The notes under the pieces are model-generated. The model was not told the DNA's origin. It did not search any database and worked only from the letters and a program-made list of their open reading frames with translations. Below are positions 1 through 10,027 of a stretch of 64,000 nt of DNA, one piece after another; the first letter of the stretch is position 1, and each line of letters begins with the position of its first letter. A program made the position numbers and the translations under genes. Origin of the DNA: Xanthomonas translucens pv. cerealis (GTDB taxonomy: Bacteria; Pseudomonadota; Gammaproteobacteria; Xanthomonadales; Xanthomonadaceae); the NCBI RefSeq assembly GCF_006838285.1, contig NZ_CP038228.1, positions 1,922,001 through 1,986,000 of the forward strand, read 5' to 3'.

Positions 1-1815
1 GCCGCGCTGGCGCGGCTGCGCAGCGTCATCGACGGCCTCACCGCGCAAGAGAAAGCCGATGCGCAGGCCGCGGCGCAGCGCCGTGCCGCTCCGGTCACCG
101 GCTGGACTCCGCCGCAGGCGCAGCCGGCCATCGTCGGCATCGGCGCCAGCCCGGGTCTGGCGATCGGCGTGGTGCACAAGCTGGCCGGCAACGACGGCCC
201 GGTGCCGGACGCGGCGGTGCCGCTCAGCGACGGCGGCGCCCTCCTGCACGACGCACTGCTGCGCACCCGCCAGCAACTGCAGGCGATCGAGGACGACACC
301 CGGCGCCGGCTCGGCGCCGGCGACGCGGCGATCTTCCGCGCCCAGGCCGAACTGCTGAACGATACCGACCTGATCACCCTGGCCTGCCAGCTGATGGTCG
401 AAGGCCACGGCGTGGCTTGGTCCTGGCAGCAGTCGGTCGAGCGCATGGCCAACAAGCTGTCGGCGCTGGGTAATGCAGTGCTGGCCGGACGCGCCAGCGA
501 CCTGCGCGACGTCGGCCGCCGGGTGCTGACCCAGATCGATCCGAGCCTGGCCAGCGGTAGCCTGGAGCACCTGCCCGATAGTCCCTGCATCCTGCTCGCC
601 AGCGACCTGTCGCCGTCGGACACCGCGCACCTGGACACAAGCCGCGTGCTCGGCCTGGCCACCGCGCTGGGCGGGCCGACTTCGCATACCGCGATCCTGT
701 CGCGCACCCTGGGCCTGCCGGCGCTAGTCGCCGGCGGCGCCGACCTGCTCGACCTGGACGACGGCGCCACCGTCATCGTCGACGGCAACAGCGGCCGCCT
801 GTACCTGGCGCCGTCGGAGGCCGACCTGGCCTCGGCCCGCGCCTACATCGAAGAACAACGCCAGCTGCGTGAGCGCGAGGCCGAGCAGCGCAACCAGCCG
901 GCACAGACCCAGGACGGCCACCGCATCGAGATCGGCGCCAACGTCAACCTGCCCGAGCAGGTACCGATGGCGCTGGCGCAAGGCGCCGAGAGCGTGGGCC
1001 TGATGCGCACCGAATTCCTGTTCCTGGAGCGCGGCAGCACGCCCAGCGAGGACGAGCAGTACGCCACTTACATGGCGATGGCCAAGGCGCTGGACGGCCG
1101 TTCGCTGATCGTGCGCGCGCTGGACATCGGCGGCGACAAGCAGGTCGCGCACCTGAACCTGCCGCGCGAGGACAACCCGTTCCTCGGCGTGCGCGGCGCA
1201 CGCCTGCTGCTGCGCCGCGCCGACCTGCTGCAACCGCAGCTGCGCGCGCTGTACCGCGCGGCCAAGGACGGCGCCAAGCTGGCGATCATGTTCCCGATGA
1301 TCACCTCGGCGGCGGAGATCGTCGCGCTGCGCGCCGCGTGCGAGCGCCTGCGCGCGGAGCTGGACGCGCCGGAGGTGCCGCTGGGCATCATGATCGAAGT
1401 GCCGGCCGCGGCGATCCAGGCCGACGCGCTGGCGCGGCATGCCGACTTCTTCTCGATCGGCACCAACGACCTGACCCAGTACACGCTGGCGATCGACCGG
1501 CAGAACCCGGACCTGGCCGCCGAGGCCGACAGCCTGCACCCGGCGGTGCTGCGCCTGATCCGCACCACGGTCGAAGGCGCCGCGCGCCACGGGCGCTGGG
1601 TCGGCGTGTGCGGCGGCCTGGCCGGCGATGCGTTCGGCGCGGCGCTGCTGGCCGGGCTGGGCGTCCACGAGCTGTCGATGACCCCCAACGACGTGCCGGC
1701 GGTGAAGGCGCGCCTGCGCGGCAGCCGCCTGGACGCGCTGCAGGCCTTGGCGCTGCAGGCGCTGGACTGCGAGAGCGCGGCCGACGTGCGCGCGCTGGAC
1801 GGAACCGGCGCATGA
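1..1815 (+). CDS. fruB: Fructose PTS multiphosphoryl transfer protein, C-terminal part (HPr end + Enzyme I)
   Basis: The frame is open from the first base, so the 5' end is outside the window. The visible 604 residues begin with the end of an HPr-like domain, pass through an Ala/Gln/Pro-rich linker, and then form a complete Enzyme I. Enzyme I takes phosphate from phosphoenolpyruvate and passes it via HPr to the sugar-specific proteins in the cytoplasm. Seen here: the GGPTSHTAI active-site loop (His is codon 229 of the fragment), the EFLFLER and GTNDLTQY motifs of the PEP-binding barrel, and VCGGLAGD with the catalytic Cys. In Xanthomonas this protein is an EIIA-HPr-EI fusion; the EIIA part is inferred to lie upstream. 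The stop overlaps the fruK start (ATGA), indicating translational coupling. Confidence 0.95.
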   Translation, partial: AALARLRSVIDGLTAQEKADAQAAAQRRAAPVTGWTPPQAQPAIVGIGASPGLAIGVVHKLAGNDGPVPDAAVPLSDGGALLHDALLRTRQQLQAIEDDTRRRLGAGDAAIFRAQAELLNDTDLITLACQLMVEGHGVAWSWQQSVERMANKLSALGNAVLAGRASDLRDVGRRVLTQIDPSLASGSLEHLPDSPCILLASDLSPSDTAHLDTSRVLGLATALGGPTSHTAILSRTLGLPALVAGGADLLDLDDGATVIVDGNSGRLYLAPSEADLASARAYIEEQRQLREREAEQRNQPAQTQDGHRIEIGANVNLPEQVPMALAQGAESVGLMRTEFLFLERGSTPSEDEQYATYMAMAKALDGRSLIVRALDIGGDKQVAHLNLPREDNPFLGVRGARLLLRRADLLQPQLRALYRAAKDGAKLAIMFPMITSAAEIVALRAACERLRAELDAPEVPLGIMIEVPAAAIQADALARHADFFSIGTNDLTQYTLAIDRQNPDLAAEADSLHPAVLRLIRTTVEGAARHGRWVGVCGGLAGDAFGAALLAGLGVHELSMTPNDVPAVKARLRGSRLDALQALALQALDCESAADVRALDGTGA

Positions 1816-2765
1816 GCGTGCAGGCCGTCAGCGTCAGCCTGAACCCGGCGATCGACCTGACCGTGGCGATCGACCGGTTGCAGCCCGGCCAGGTGCATCG
1901 CGCCAGCAGCGCGCACGCGATCGCCGGCGGCAAGGGCATCAACGTCGCCGCCTGCCTGGCCGATGCCGGCATCGCCACAGCCGCGCTCGGCGCGCTCGGC
2001 GCCGGCAACGCGCACCTGTTCGAAACCCTGTTCGCCGCACGCGGCATCCACGACCGCTGCCTGCGCGTGCCCGGCGACACCCGCACCAACCTCAAGCTGG
2101 TCGCCGCCGACAGCGGCGCCACCACCGACATCAACCTGCCCGGCCTGCCGCTGGGCGCGGCCGAGCTGCAGGCGGTCGGCGCGCACCTGGCCGAGTTGCT
2201 GCACCCGGGCCTGCCGGTGGTGCTGACCGGCAGCCTGCCGGCCGGCCTGGCCGCCGACAGCTGGCGCACGCTGCAGGCGCAGGCCGCCGCGGCCGGCGCG
2301 CGGGTGCTGCTGGACACCAGCGGCGCGCCGTTGCGCGAAGCGCTGGCCGCGCCGCGCGCGCAGCTGCCGTTCGCGATCAAGCCCAATCGCCACGAACTGG
2401 AAGACTGGGCCGGCGCGCCGCTGCACGGCAGCGCCGACGTGCTGGCGGCCGCGCGCGCGCTGCTGGCCAGCGGCATCGAACTGGTGGTGGTGTCGCTGGG
2501 TACCGACGGCGCGCTGTTCGTGCGCGGCGAGCAGGCGCTGCTGGCGCACCCGCCGCAGCTGGCCGGCGGCAGCAGCGTCGGCGCCGGCGATGCGATGGTC
2601 GCCGGCCTGGTCGCCGCGCTGCTCGCCGAGGCCGATCTGGCGACCTGCGCGCGCCAGGCCACCGCCTTCGCCGTGGCCACGCTGGGCAGCGGCGCCGCAC
2701 GCCGGCTGCCGCGCGAGCGGGTCGCCGGCATCGCCGCCGCGGTGCGCATCGAGGCGCTGCAATGA
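1812..2765 (+). CDS. fruK: 1-phosphofructokinase
   Basis: PfkB/ribokinase-family kinase of 317 residues that phosphorylates fructose-1-phosphate to fructose-1,6-bisphosphate, the cytosolic step after PTS uptake. The N-terminal [10 protein letters not shown], the GGKGINVA substrate loop (about residue 38) and the C-terminal GAGDAMVAG motif with the catalytic Asp are all present. Length is normal for the family. It starts on the ATG that overlaps the fruB stop by four bases, so it is translated from the same message. The neighbours FruB and FruA make fructose the substrate rather than tagatose or another sugar. Confidence 0.95.
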   Translation: MSVQAVSVSLNPAIDLTVAIDRLQPGQVHRASSAHAIAGGKGINVAACLADAGIATAALGALGAGNAHLFETLFAARGIHDRCLRVPGDTRTNLKLVAADSGATTDINLPGLPLGAAELQAVGAHLAELLHPGLPVVLTGSLPAGLAADSWRTLQAQAAAAGARVLLDTSGAPLREALAAPRAQLPFAIKPNRHELEDWAGAPLHGSADVLAAARALLASGIELVVVSLGTDGALFVRGEQALLAHPPQLAGGSSVGAGDAMVAGLVAALLAEADLATCARQATAFAVATLGSGAARRLPRERVAGIAAAVRIEALQ

Positions 2766-2859
2766 ACGCCTCGTCGCCCCCCATGCCTTCGAAGCGAATG
2801 TCCTCGAACTCCACGCCGCCATCGCGCGCGGCGTCCCCCTGCGTCCATCGGGAGCAAGC

Positions 2860-4587
2860 ATGAATCCTATCTTCGTGGTGATCATCGCCGGCGAGCGCAG
2901 CACCGAAGCCGTCCTTGCTGCCGAAGCCTTGCGCCATGCGGCCAGCGCACACGGCGCGGTACTGCACGCCGAGGTGCGTACGCCGCAGGGCGTGATCGCG
3001 CCGCTGGACCTAACCGCGGCCGGCAGCGCCTATCCGCTGCTGCTGGTCGGCGACGGCGATGCCGACGCGGCGCGCTTCGCCGGCGCCGCGCCGCTGCGCG
3101 CCAGCCTGGATGCGGTGCTCGACGACGCCGCCGGCGCGCTCGCGCCGCTGCTGGCCGCGGCCGATGCCGCGCCGACTACCACCGCCAGCGCTGCCACACA
3201 GACGGATGCTACCAAGCGCATCGTCGCGGTGACGTCCTGCCCCACCGGCATCGCCCACACCTTCATGGCCGCCGAAGGCCTGCAGCAGGCGGCCAAGACC
3301 CTGGGCTACCAGATGCGGGTCGAAACCCAAGGCTCGGTCGGCGCGCAGGACACGCTCAGCGCTGCCGAAATCGCCGACGCCGACCTGGTGCTGATCGCCG
3401 CCGACCGCGAAGTGGACCTGTCGCGCTTCGGCGGCAAGCGCCTGTTCAAGAGCGGCACCAAACCGGCGATCAACGACGGCCCCGCGCTGATCCGAAAGGC
3501 GCTGGCCGAAGCCGGCGTGCACGTGGCCAGCGGCAACGGCGCCACGCCGGCGAGCAGCGAACGCGGCAAGTCTGCCGGCCCGTACAAGCACCTGATGACT
3601 GGCGTGTCGTTCATGCTGCCGTTCGTCACCGCCGGCGGCCTGCTGATCGCGCTGGCGTTCGCGCTGGGCGGCATCTACGCCTTCGACGACGCGCACAAGG
3701 GCACCCTGGCCTGGTCGCTGTTCCAGATCGGCGCCAAGGCCGGCTTCACCCTGATGGTGCCGGCCCTGGCCGGCTACATCGCCTACTCCATCGCCGACCG
3801 CCCCGGCATCGCCCCCGGCATGATCGGCGGCATGGTCGCGGCCAACCTCGGCGCCGGCTTCATCGGCGGCATCTTCGCCGGCTTCATCGCCGGCTACGGC
3901 GTGGCCGCGCTGAACCGCGCGATCAAGCTGCCGCGCACCCTGGAAGGGCTCAAGCCGGTGCTGATCCTGCCGGTACTGGGCACCTTGCTGGTCGGCCTGA
4001 CCATGCTGTACGTGGTCGGCCAGCCGGTCGCCGAAGCGCTGGCCTGGCTCACCGACTGGCTGCGCGGCATGCAGGGCAGCAGCGCGGTGCTGCTGGGCCT
4101 GCTGCTGGGCGCGATGATGGCCTTCGACATGGGCGGGCCGGTCAACAAGGCTGCCTATGCGTTCTCCACCGGCCTGATCGCCAGCCAGGTGTACACGCCG
4201 ATGGCCGCGGCGATGGTCGCCGGCATGACCCCACCGCTGGGCATCGCACTGGCCACCTGGGTGTTCCGCAACCGCTTCACCCGCGAGGAGCGCGGCACCA
4301 GCGCCGCCACCGGCGTGCTCGGCCTGGCCTTCGTCACCGAAGGCGCGATCCCGTACGCGGCGCGCGACCCGCTGCGCACCATCCCGGCACTGATGCTGGG
4401 GTCGGCGCTGGCCGGCGCGATCTCGATGGCCACCGGCGCCGAACTGAAGGTGCCGCACGGCGGCGTGTTCGTGCTGCCGATCCCCAACGCGGTGACCCAT
4501 CTGGGCATGTACCTGATTGCCCTGCTCGCCGGCACCGTGCTGACCGCGCTGGCGCTGCGCGTGTTGAAGAAGCCGGTCGCCGAATAA
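2860..4587 (+). CDS. fruA: PTS fructose transporter subunit EIIBC
   Basis: Inner-membrane permease of 575 residues that imports fructose and phosphorylates it to fructose-1-phosphate. The first ~105 residues form a degenerate IIB-like domain without the Cys. A functional IIB domain follows, with the phospho-acceptor in [10 protein letters not shown] (Cys127). A linker leads to the IIC membrane domain from about residue 240, with many hydrophobic helices and the conserved GGPVNKAAY and EGAIPYA segments. The chosen ATG has GGGAGC upstream and matches the normal length; reading frame upstream of it overlaps fruK and looks non-coding. It lies 94 nt after fruK in one operon. Confidence 0.93.
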   Translation: MNPIFVVIIAGERSTEAVLAAEALRHAASAHGAVLHAEVRTPQGVIAPLDLTAAGSAYPLLLVGDGDADAARFAGAAPLRASLDAVLDDAAGALAPLLAAADAAPTTTASAATQTDATKRIVAVTSCPTGIAHTFMAAEGLQQAAKTLGYQMRVETQGSVGAQDTLSAAEIADADLVLIAADREVDLSRFGGKRLFKSGTKPAINDGPALIRKALAEAGVHVASGNGATPASSERGKSAGPYKHLMTGVSFMLPFVTAGGLLIALAFALGGIYAFDDAHKGTLAWSLFQIGAKAGFTLMVPALAGYIAYSIADRPGIAPGMIGGMVAANLGAGFIGGIFAGFIAGYGVAALNRAIKLPRTLEGLKPVLILPVLGTLLVGLTMLYVVGQPVAEALAWLTDWLRGMQGSSAVLLGLLLGAMMAFDMGGPVNKAAYAFSTGLIASQVYTPMAAAMVAGMTPPLGIALATWVFRNRFTREERGTSAATGVLGLAFVTEGAIPYAARDPLRTIPALMLGSALAGAISMATGAELKVPHGGVFVLPIPNAVTHLGMYLIALLAGTVLTALALRVLKKPVAE

Positions 4588-4594
4588 GTCCTGC

Positions 4595-4652
4595 GCCGGC
4601 GCGCCGCCGGGGGCGATGCCCCCTCTCCCGTCGCCCCCGGCGACGCGCCGGC
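4595..4652. terminator. Large GC-rich inverted repeat between fruA and oprB
   Basis: Two arms, 9 bp (GCCGGCGCG/CGCGCCGGC) and 12 bp (CGCCGGGGGCGA/TCGCCCCCGGCG), are separated by one mismatch and close a 14-nt loop. The arrangement is perfect enough to form a strong RNA stem. No U-tract follows, so it may be an attenuator or mRNA-stabilising element that lowers or separates porin expression from the PTS genes, rather than a classical terminator. Confidence 0.6.
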
Positions 4653-4679
4653 CTCCATCCCACCCCAGGAGTCTCTGCC

Positions 4680-5951
4680 ATGTCCCTCCCACTGCCCCTC
4701 ACCCGGCGCCTGTCGCTCACCGCCCTGGCCCTCGCCCTCGCCCCGCTGGCCCATGCCCAGGACGCCAGCGACGCGTTCAAGCTCAAGCTCGCCTACACCG
4801 GCGAAGCCGCGGTCTCGCTGGACGGCGGCAAGGAACAGGGCAGCGCCTACGCCGGCCAGCTGATGCTCGGCACCGACGTCGACCTGCAGCGGCTGATGGG
4901 CTGGAACGGCGCCACGCTGAAGGTCTACGCGATCAACCGCCACGGCACCAACCTGGCCAACAGCGACATCGGCAACAGCACCTCGGTGCAGGAAATCTAT
5001 GGCGGCCAGGGCACGCGCCTGACCACCTTCACCCTGCAGCAGAAGCTGTTCGACGACCGCCTGGAACTGGAGGCCGGACGCAGCGAGGCCAACGTCGATT
5101 TCCTCGGTTCGGCCCTGTGCGGTTACTTCCAGGGCAACTCGTCCTGCGGCAACCCGACCTTCGTGTTCCGCACCAGCAACTTCACCTACTGGCCGGTGTC
5201 CAGCTGGGCCGCGCACGCCAAAGCCTGGCTGACCCCGACCGTGTACGCGCACGTCGGCGCCTACGAGGTCAACCCGACCCAGGCCGAAGACGGCCAGCAC
5301 GGCCTGAACTGGAGCACCCGCGACAGCACCGGGGTGATCGTGCCGTACGCGGTCGGCTACAAGACCGACGCGGCCAGCGTGCGCTTCCCGGCCATGTACG
5401 AAGTGGGCGGCTGGCAGGACAACTCCGACTACAAGGACCCGCTGACCGACCGCAACGGCACCCCGGCGCGACTCAGCGGCCTGGACTACGCCCCGCGCAA
5501 CGGCCGCTCCGGCGCGTTCATCCGCTTCGAGCAGCAGGTCACCCGCCCCGACGCCGACAGCGCGCGCGGGATGGTGCTGTTCGGCTCGGTGCTCAAGGGC
5601 ACCTCCGGGCAGCTGATCGAGGACCACTTCCTGGAGCTGGGCCTGGTCCAGCGCGGCACCTTCGCCAGCCGCGAGCAGGACAACATCGCCTTCGTCGTCA
5701 CCCAGCAGCGCTACAGCGGCAAGGCGCTGGAGGACCTGCGCCTGGCGCGCGCCGCGGCCGGCGGCAGCGGCACCCCGCACAGTTCGCAATACATGATGGA
5801 ACTGAGCTACGGCATCCAGGTCACCCCGCAGCTGCGCATCGCGCCGAACCTGCACTACATCGTGCACCCGGACCAGTTCAACGAACCGTCGCGCACCCGC
5901 GATCTGCCGAATGCGTTGGTCGCCGGCGTGCGCGTGGATTGGGCGTTGTAG
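4680..5951 (+). CDS. oprB: OprB-type carbohydrate-selective outer membrane porin
   Basis: Protein of 423 residues with a classical signal peptide (LSLTALALALAPLAHA, cleavage before QDAS). The body shows alternating aromatic/hydrophobic strands typical of a 16-strand OprB barrel, with GWNGATLKVYAINRHG near the start and a C-terminus ending in VRVDWAL, a usual outer-membrane insertion pattern. OprB porins let mono- and oligosaccharides cross the outer membrane. An AGGAG sits 8 nt before the ATG. Placed 92 nt downstream of fruA on the same strand, it most likely supplies fructose or sucrose-derived sugar to the PTS; the specificity is inferred from context. Confidence 0.9.
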   Translation: MSLPLPLTRRLSLTALALALAPLAHAQDASDAFKLKLAYTGEAAVSLDGGKEQGSAYAGQLMLGTDVDLQRLMGWNGATLKVYAINRHGTNLANSDIGNSTSVQEIYGGQGTRLTTFTLQQKLFDDRLELEAGRSEANVDFLGSALCGYFQGNSSCGNPTFVFRTSNFTYWPVSSWAAHAKAWLTPTVYAHVGAYEVNPTQAEDGQHGLNWSTRDSTGVIVPYAVGYKTDAASVRFPAMYEVGGWQDNSDYKDPLTDRNGTPARLSGLDYAPRNGRSGAFIRFEQQVTRPDADSARGMVLFGSVLKGTSGQLIEDHFLELGLVQRGTFASREQDNIAFVVTQQRYSGKALEDLRLARAAAGGSGTPHSSQYMMELSYGIQVTPQLRIAPNLHYIVHPDQFNEPSRTRDLPNALVAGVRVDWAL

Positions 5952-6045
5952 GGCCGGGATTCGAGATTCGTCGGACGCGGCTGACGCCGACGCCAGCCTG
6001 CGCAGACCCGTATTGTGCGCAGGCGCGGCAAAGCAACCTGTGCCC

Positions 6046-6085
6046 GAACGCACGACGCCCCGGCATGCCGGGGCGTCGTGCGTTC
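6046..6085. repeat. Perfect 40-bp palindrome
   Basis: Two 20-nt arms are exact reverse complements with no loop, centred on CCGGCA/TGCCGG. It sits in the 514-nt gap between the porin and the two-component operon. As RNA it would form a long hairpin from either strand, so it may act as a bidirectional terminator, though neither side has a T-run. The rest of this gap shows no gene. Confidence 0.8.
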
Positions 6086-6465
6086 GGTCCGTGTCACTCC
6101 GTTCGCATGCAACTGCGCCAGTCCATCGGCGCATGCGGGAACGAAACAGGCGGCCGGCGAATCGAGATCCGTTCGATTCCGTGCAAGCGCGCATCCCTGG
6201 CGCGGGAGCGATGACGTTGCCGACAGGGAAATGATGCGCGCCGACACAGACGCTGGCGATCGGCCGACTCCGCGCCCGGCTGTAGGACTTTTCCGACACG
6301 AATCGCGGCGACCCGGCGTGCCCGCCGCCGCACCTGTCCGGCGCGTCCGCGGCACGCTTGCCGCGCACCGGTCACCGCCGCGACATAAACGGATCCCATC
6401 GTAGCGGCCTCGCCACCGCCGATTACGACGGTTTTCCAACATCCGCGTTGCAAGCATCTCGCGCC

Positions 6466-7167
6466 ATGCGCATCCTGGTTGCCGAAGACGATACGTCCAT
6501 TGCCGTTGCGTTGCGCGACTCGCTCGCCGAGTGCGGGCACGTGGTGGACCACGTCAACGATGGCGCCGCCGCCGAGCGCGCGCTCAGCGCCGAGTCCTAT
6601 CACCTGCTGGTGCTGGACCTGGGCCTGCCGCGGCGCGACGGCCTGCAGGTGCTGCAACGCGTGCGCGAACGCCGCGACGAGGTCGCGGTGCTGGTGGTGA
6701 CCGCGCGCGACGGCGTGGAAGACCGCATCCGCGCCCTCGACCAGGGCGCCGACGACTACCTGATCAAGCCGTTCGAGCTGTCCGAGTTCCTGGCCCGCAC
6801 CCGCGCCCTGCTGCGCCGGCGCAGCAGCGGCGGCATTCCCGAGCTGGCCCTGGGCCAGTTGCGGATCAACCTGGCCGGGCGCCGGGTGTGGCTGCACGAC
6901 GAACCGCTGGAACTGACCGCGCGCGAATTCGCGCTGCTGGAAACGCTGCTGATGCGCAGCGGGCGCGTGGTCAGCCGCGGCCAGCTCACCGACGCGCTGT
7001 GCGACTGGCAGCACGAGATCACCGACAACGGCCTGGATATCTCCATGCACCGCCTGCGCCGCAAGCTGCACGGCTCCGGGGTCGGCATCCGCACCATCCG
7101 CGGCCTGGGCTACCTGCTGGAAGAATCCCGCACCGCCGACGCCGCCCACGACCCGCAGGCGTCGTGA
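6466..7167 (+). CDS. OmpR/PhoB-family response regulator
   Basis: Receiver plus winged-helix regulator of 233 residues. The receiver has the acidic pocket (E7, D8, D9), phospho-acceptor Asp51 in LLVLDLGLPRRDG, the conserved Thr in VVTARD and Lys in YLIKPFE. The C-terminal domain has LTAREFALLETL and the RTIRGLGYLL ending of OmpR-type DNA-binding domains. It is closest in appearance to the QseB/TctD group. The ATG was chosen because the receiver fold starts immediately; an in-frame extension upstream has no counterpart in the family. Its stop overlaps the kinase start (GTGA), and the operon continues into an ABC exporter, its probable target. Confidence 0.93.
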   Translation: MRILVAEDDTSIAVALRDSLAECGHVVDHVNDGAAAERALSAESYHLLVLDLGLPRRDGLQVLQRVRERRDEVAVLVVTARDGVEDRIRALDQGADDYLIKPFELSEFLARTRALLRRRSSGGIPELALGQLRINLAGRRVWLHDEPLELTAREFALLETLLMRSGRVVSRGQLTDALCDWQHEITDNGLDISMHRLRRKLHGSGVGIRTIRGLGYLLEESRTADAAHDPQAS

Positions 7168-8594
7168 GCGCGGCCATGGCAGCCGAGACGGCGGGCGCAG
7201 CCCCCGCCCATCCCAGCCTGCGCCGGCGCCTGTTGGCGTTCCTGCTGATCCCGACCCTGCTGCTGATGCTGGTGGTCTCGGCGCTGTTCTATCTGCTGAT
7301 GCTCAAGTACTCCAACCATGTCCACGACATGGACCTGAAGGAAGACACGCTGGGCCTGGCCAAGGCGGTCAACGACGCCGGCGCCAGCCTGCCGCTGCCG
7401 CTGCAGGCGCGGCGCCTGCTCGAATACAGCAGCGACGGCCGAGTGTTCTTCGAAGTGCGCAGCCGCGACCACGGCGTGATCAGCAACAGCGCGCAGCCGA
7501 TCCCGGCGCACACTGCCCCGGCCACGCTCGGCCGGGTGGCGCTGCGCGACGAACGCATGGCCGACGGCACCCCGGTGCGCGTGGCCAGCTTGATCGTGCC
7601 CTCGGCATGGGAGGCCAACGACCGGCTGACGATCTCAGTGGCAGAGACCCTGAACGATCGCCACCGGCGGGCGCGCGAGATCCTGATGCTGATGTTGCCG
7701 ACCGAACTGCTGCTGACCTGCTCGCTACTGGCGCTGGTCTGGCATGGCGTGCGCGTGGGCCTGCGCCTGCTGCAACCGGCGGTGCGCCGGCTCGACGACA
7801 GCCAGCGCGACCTCAGCCCGGTGTCCGGCCCCGACATCCCGATCGAAGTGCTGCCGCTGACCCAGGCCATCGACGGCCTGCTCGGCCGGCTCAAGCAGCT
7901 GATGGCGCTGCAGGAGCGCTTCGTCGCCGACGCCGCGCACCAGCTGCGCACGCCGCTGGCCGGGCTGAGCATGCACGTGCAGCGCGCCCAGGCCAGCACC
8001 CGCCCGCAGGACACCGCGCAGGCGCTGCAGCACATCCGCCAGCTGACCGACCGCGCGATCCGCAGTTCCACCCAATTGCTGGCGCTGACCCGCGCGCAGG
8101 CGCCGCGCGAGAACATCCGCCCGCTACTGCCGCTGGACCTGGCCGTGTGGCTGCCGCAGGCGCTGGCCGAGCGCATTCCCGACGCGCTGCAGGCCGGGGT
8201 CGACCTGGGCTACGACGACGACAGCGCCGACGGCGGGCCGGCCTGGGTCGCCGCCGACGCCTGGTCGCTGCGCGAGCTGCTCGACAACCTGCTCGACAAC
8301 GCCTTCAAGCACGCCGCCGGCAGCATGGTCACGGTCAGCCTGCGCCGGCAGCCGCGGCATCTGCAGCTGGCGCTCGACGATGCCGGCGCGGGCGTGGACG
8401 AGACCTTGCTGCCGCGCCTGGGCGAACGCTTCTTCCGCACCCCGGATGCGCCCGAATGCGGCACCGGACTGGGCCTGGCCATCGTCGCCAGCATCGCCGC
8501 ACGCCACCACGCGCCGCTGCGCTATCGGCGCTCGGCGCTGGGCGGCCTGCGCGTGGAGCTGGAGCTACCGGCCAGCGCGGCACCCACCGCGTGA
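7164..8594 (+). CDS. Sensor histidine kinase (TctE/QseC-like)
   Basis: Inner-membrane kinase of 476 residues from the GTG that overlaps the regulator stop; an ATG at 7176 is an alternative. A first membrane helix (LLAFLLIPTLLLMLVVSALF) and a second near residue 185 flank a periplasmic sensor of about 130 residues, the 2CSK_N-like layout of TctE/QseC. The H-box FVADAAHQLRTPLAGL carries the phospho-accepting His. ATP-binding boxes LLDNLLDNAFKHA, DAGAGV and GTGLGLAIV are intact. It phosphorylates the adjacent regulator. The signal cannot be read from the sequence, but linkage to an exporter suggests envelope stress or a toxic or signalling compound. Confidence 0.92.
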   Translation: MSAAMAAETAGAAPAHPSLRRRLLAFLLIPTLLLMLVVSALFYLLMLKYSNHVHDMDLKEDTLGLAKAVNDAGASLPLPLQARRLLEYSSDGRVFFEVRSRDHGVISNSAQPIPAHTAPATLGRVALRDERMADGTPVRVASLIVPSAWEANDRLTISVAETLNDRHRRAREILMLMLPTELLLTCSLLALVWHGVRVGLRLLQPAVRRLDDSQRDLSPVSGPDIPIEVLPLTQAIDGLLGRLKQLMALQERFVADAAHQLRTPLAGLSMHVQRAQASTRPQDTAQALQHIRQLTDRAIRSSTQLLALTRAQAPRENIRPLLPLDLAVWLPQALAERIPDALQAGVDLGYDDDSADGGPAWVAADAWSLRELLDNLLDNAFKHAAGSMVTVSLRRQPRHLQLALDDAGAGVDETLLPRLGERFFRTPDAPECGTGLGLAIVASIAARHHAPLRYRRSALGGLRVELELPASAAPTA

Positions 8595-10027
8595 GCCGGC
8601 GCCGCGCATCCAGGCTGGCCGGCCTTGCCGTGCTGAGCGCCGCAGCGCTGGCCGGCTGCGTCAGTACCCCGCTGCCCGAGCTGACGCAACCGCTGCCACC
8701 ACAGTGGAGCGCGCTGCCAGCCGCCGCCATCCCGCGGCCGGCAGGCAGCGCCTGGTGGCAGGACTTCCACGATCCGCAACTCGACGCCCTGGTCGCGCAG
8801 GCGCTGCGCGACGACCTCGACGTGACGCAGGCGCTGGCCAGGCTGCGCGCGGCGCGGCGCATGGACCGCGTCGCCACGGCCGATTTGAAACCGCAGCTGC
8901 ACGCGCGCACCGAAGAGCCGATCGATCCCGACGCCAGCGCCTCGTTCCTGGTCGCCGGCTTCGACGCGGAATGGGAACTGCCGCTGTTCGGGCGCGGCGA
9001 AGCCGCCCGCCGCCTGGGCCGTGGCGATCTGCAGGCCGCACAGGCCAACCTGGAACAAGTCCGCACCGCCACCGTCGCCGACGTGGCGCGCAACTGGATC
9101 GAACTGCGCCACGCGCAACAGGCCGAACAGTTGCTGCAACGTATCGCCGACGCGCGCCAACGGCAGGCGACGCTGAGCACGGCGCTGGTCGCTCTGCGCC
9201 TGGCGCCGCCGGCGGCCGCCGCCCAGGCGCAGGCCGCGCAGTTGCAGGCGCAGGCCGCGCTGGGCGAACCGCGCACCGCCAGCGCCGCCGCCGCGCAACG
9301 GCTGGCGGTGCTGCTGGCGCGCAGCGCGCCGGACCCGGCGTGGAGCGCCACCGTTGCGGCCGCCGCCGCTCCGCGCGCAGCAGCGTCGGGCCTGCAGATC
9401 GGCGCACTCGACGCGGTACCCGCCGACCTGCTGCGGCGCCGTCCGGACATCGCCGCACGCGAGGCCGAAGTGCTCAGCGCAGCCGGCGAACTGGGCATCG
9501 CCCGCGCCGACCGCTACCCCAGCATCGGCCTGGGCGGCGCCATCCACTGGTCCACCCACCTGCTCTCGCACCGCCGCACCGCCACCCCGCACGAGATCGC
9601 CTCGCTGGGGCCGCTGATCGACATCCCGCTGTTCGACTGGGGCCTGCGCCAGGCCCAGGCGCAGGCCCGCGGCGACCTGCTGCAGGCGGCGACGCTGGCC
9701 TACCGCCACTGCGTGCTGGAAGCGGTGGCCGAAGTGCAGAACGCGCTGACCGCGCTGGAGCAACAACGCCAGCGCGCGCTGGTGCAGCAGCAGGCGCTGC
9801 AGGCGTTGCAGCAGGCCGCCGACGCGGCGCAGGCGCGGCGCAAGCTGGGCCTGGGCAGCGATCTGGACGTCGCCACCCAGCAGGCCGCGCGCGACCAGGC
9901 CGCGCTGGAACTGCTCGAGGCGCAGCGCCAGCGCGACCTCGACTACATCGCGCTGCAGACCGCGCTGGGCAGCGCGGACACTCAGGCCGCCGCCACCGAG
10001 GCCGGCGCGGCAGGCGCGGCGCCCTGA
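8591..10027 (+). CDS. Outer membrane efflux lipoprotein (OprM/NodT family)
   Basis: Protein of 478 residues starting at a GTG that overlaps the kinase stop. It has a lipoprotein signal peptide ending in LAGC, so it is lipidated on Cys. The body is the duplicated coiled-coil/beta-barrel repeat of outer membrane factors: AWWQDFHDPQLDALV near the N-terminus, FDAEWELPLFG, the RRPDIAAREAEVLSA segment, and the ALTALEQQRQR helices. These proteins form the trimeric exit duct of tripartite exporters. Here it precedes an ABC permease, ATPase and adaptor and is translationally coupled to all of them. Confidence 0.92.
   Translation: MSRRRASRLAGLAVLSAAALAGCVSTPLPELTQPLPPQWSALPAAAIPRPAGSAWWQDFHDPQLDALVAQALRDDLDVTQALARLRAARRMDRVATADLKPQLHARTEEPIDPDASASFLVAGFDAEWELPLFGRGEAARRLGRGDLQAAQANLEQVRTATVADVARNWIELRHAQQAEQLLQRIADARQRQATLSTALVALRLAPPAAAAQAQAAQLQAQAALGEPRTASAAAAQRLAVLLARSAPDPAWSATVAAAAAPRAAASGLQIGALDAVPADLLRRRPDIAAREAEVLSAAGELGIARADRYPSIGLGGAIHWSTHLLSHRRTATPHEIASLGPLIDIPLFDWGLRQAQAQARGDLLQAATLAYRHCVLEAVAEVQNALTALEQQRQRALVQQQALQALQQAADAAQARRKLGLGSDLDVATQQAARDQAALELLEAQRQRDLDYIALQTALGSADTQAAATEAGAAGAAP

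Noticed and set aside
1068..2903. 611-codon minus-strand frame antisense to fruB/fruK
   Set aside because: Arg/Ala/Gly-rich sequence with no domain; the plus strand holds conserved PTS genes. It is a GC-skew shadow.
4155..6368. 737-codon minus-strand frame across fruA and oprB
   Set aside because: Spans two real genes and non-coding DNA; composition is typical of a shadow frame.
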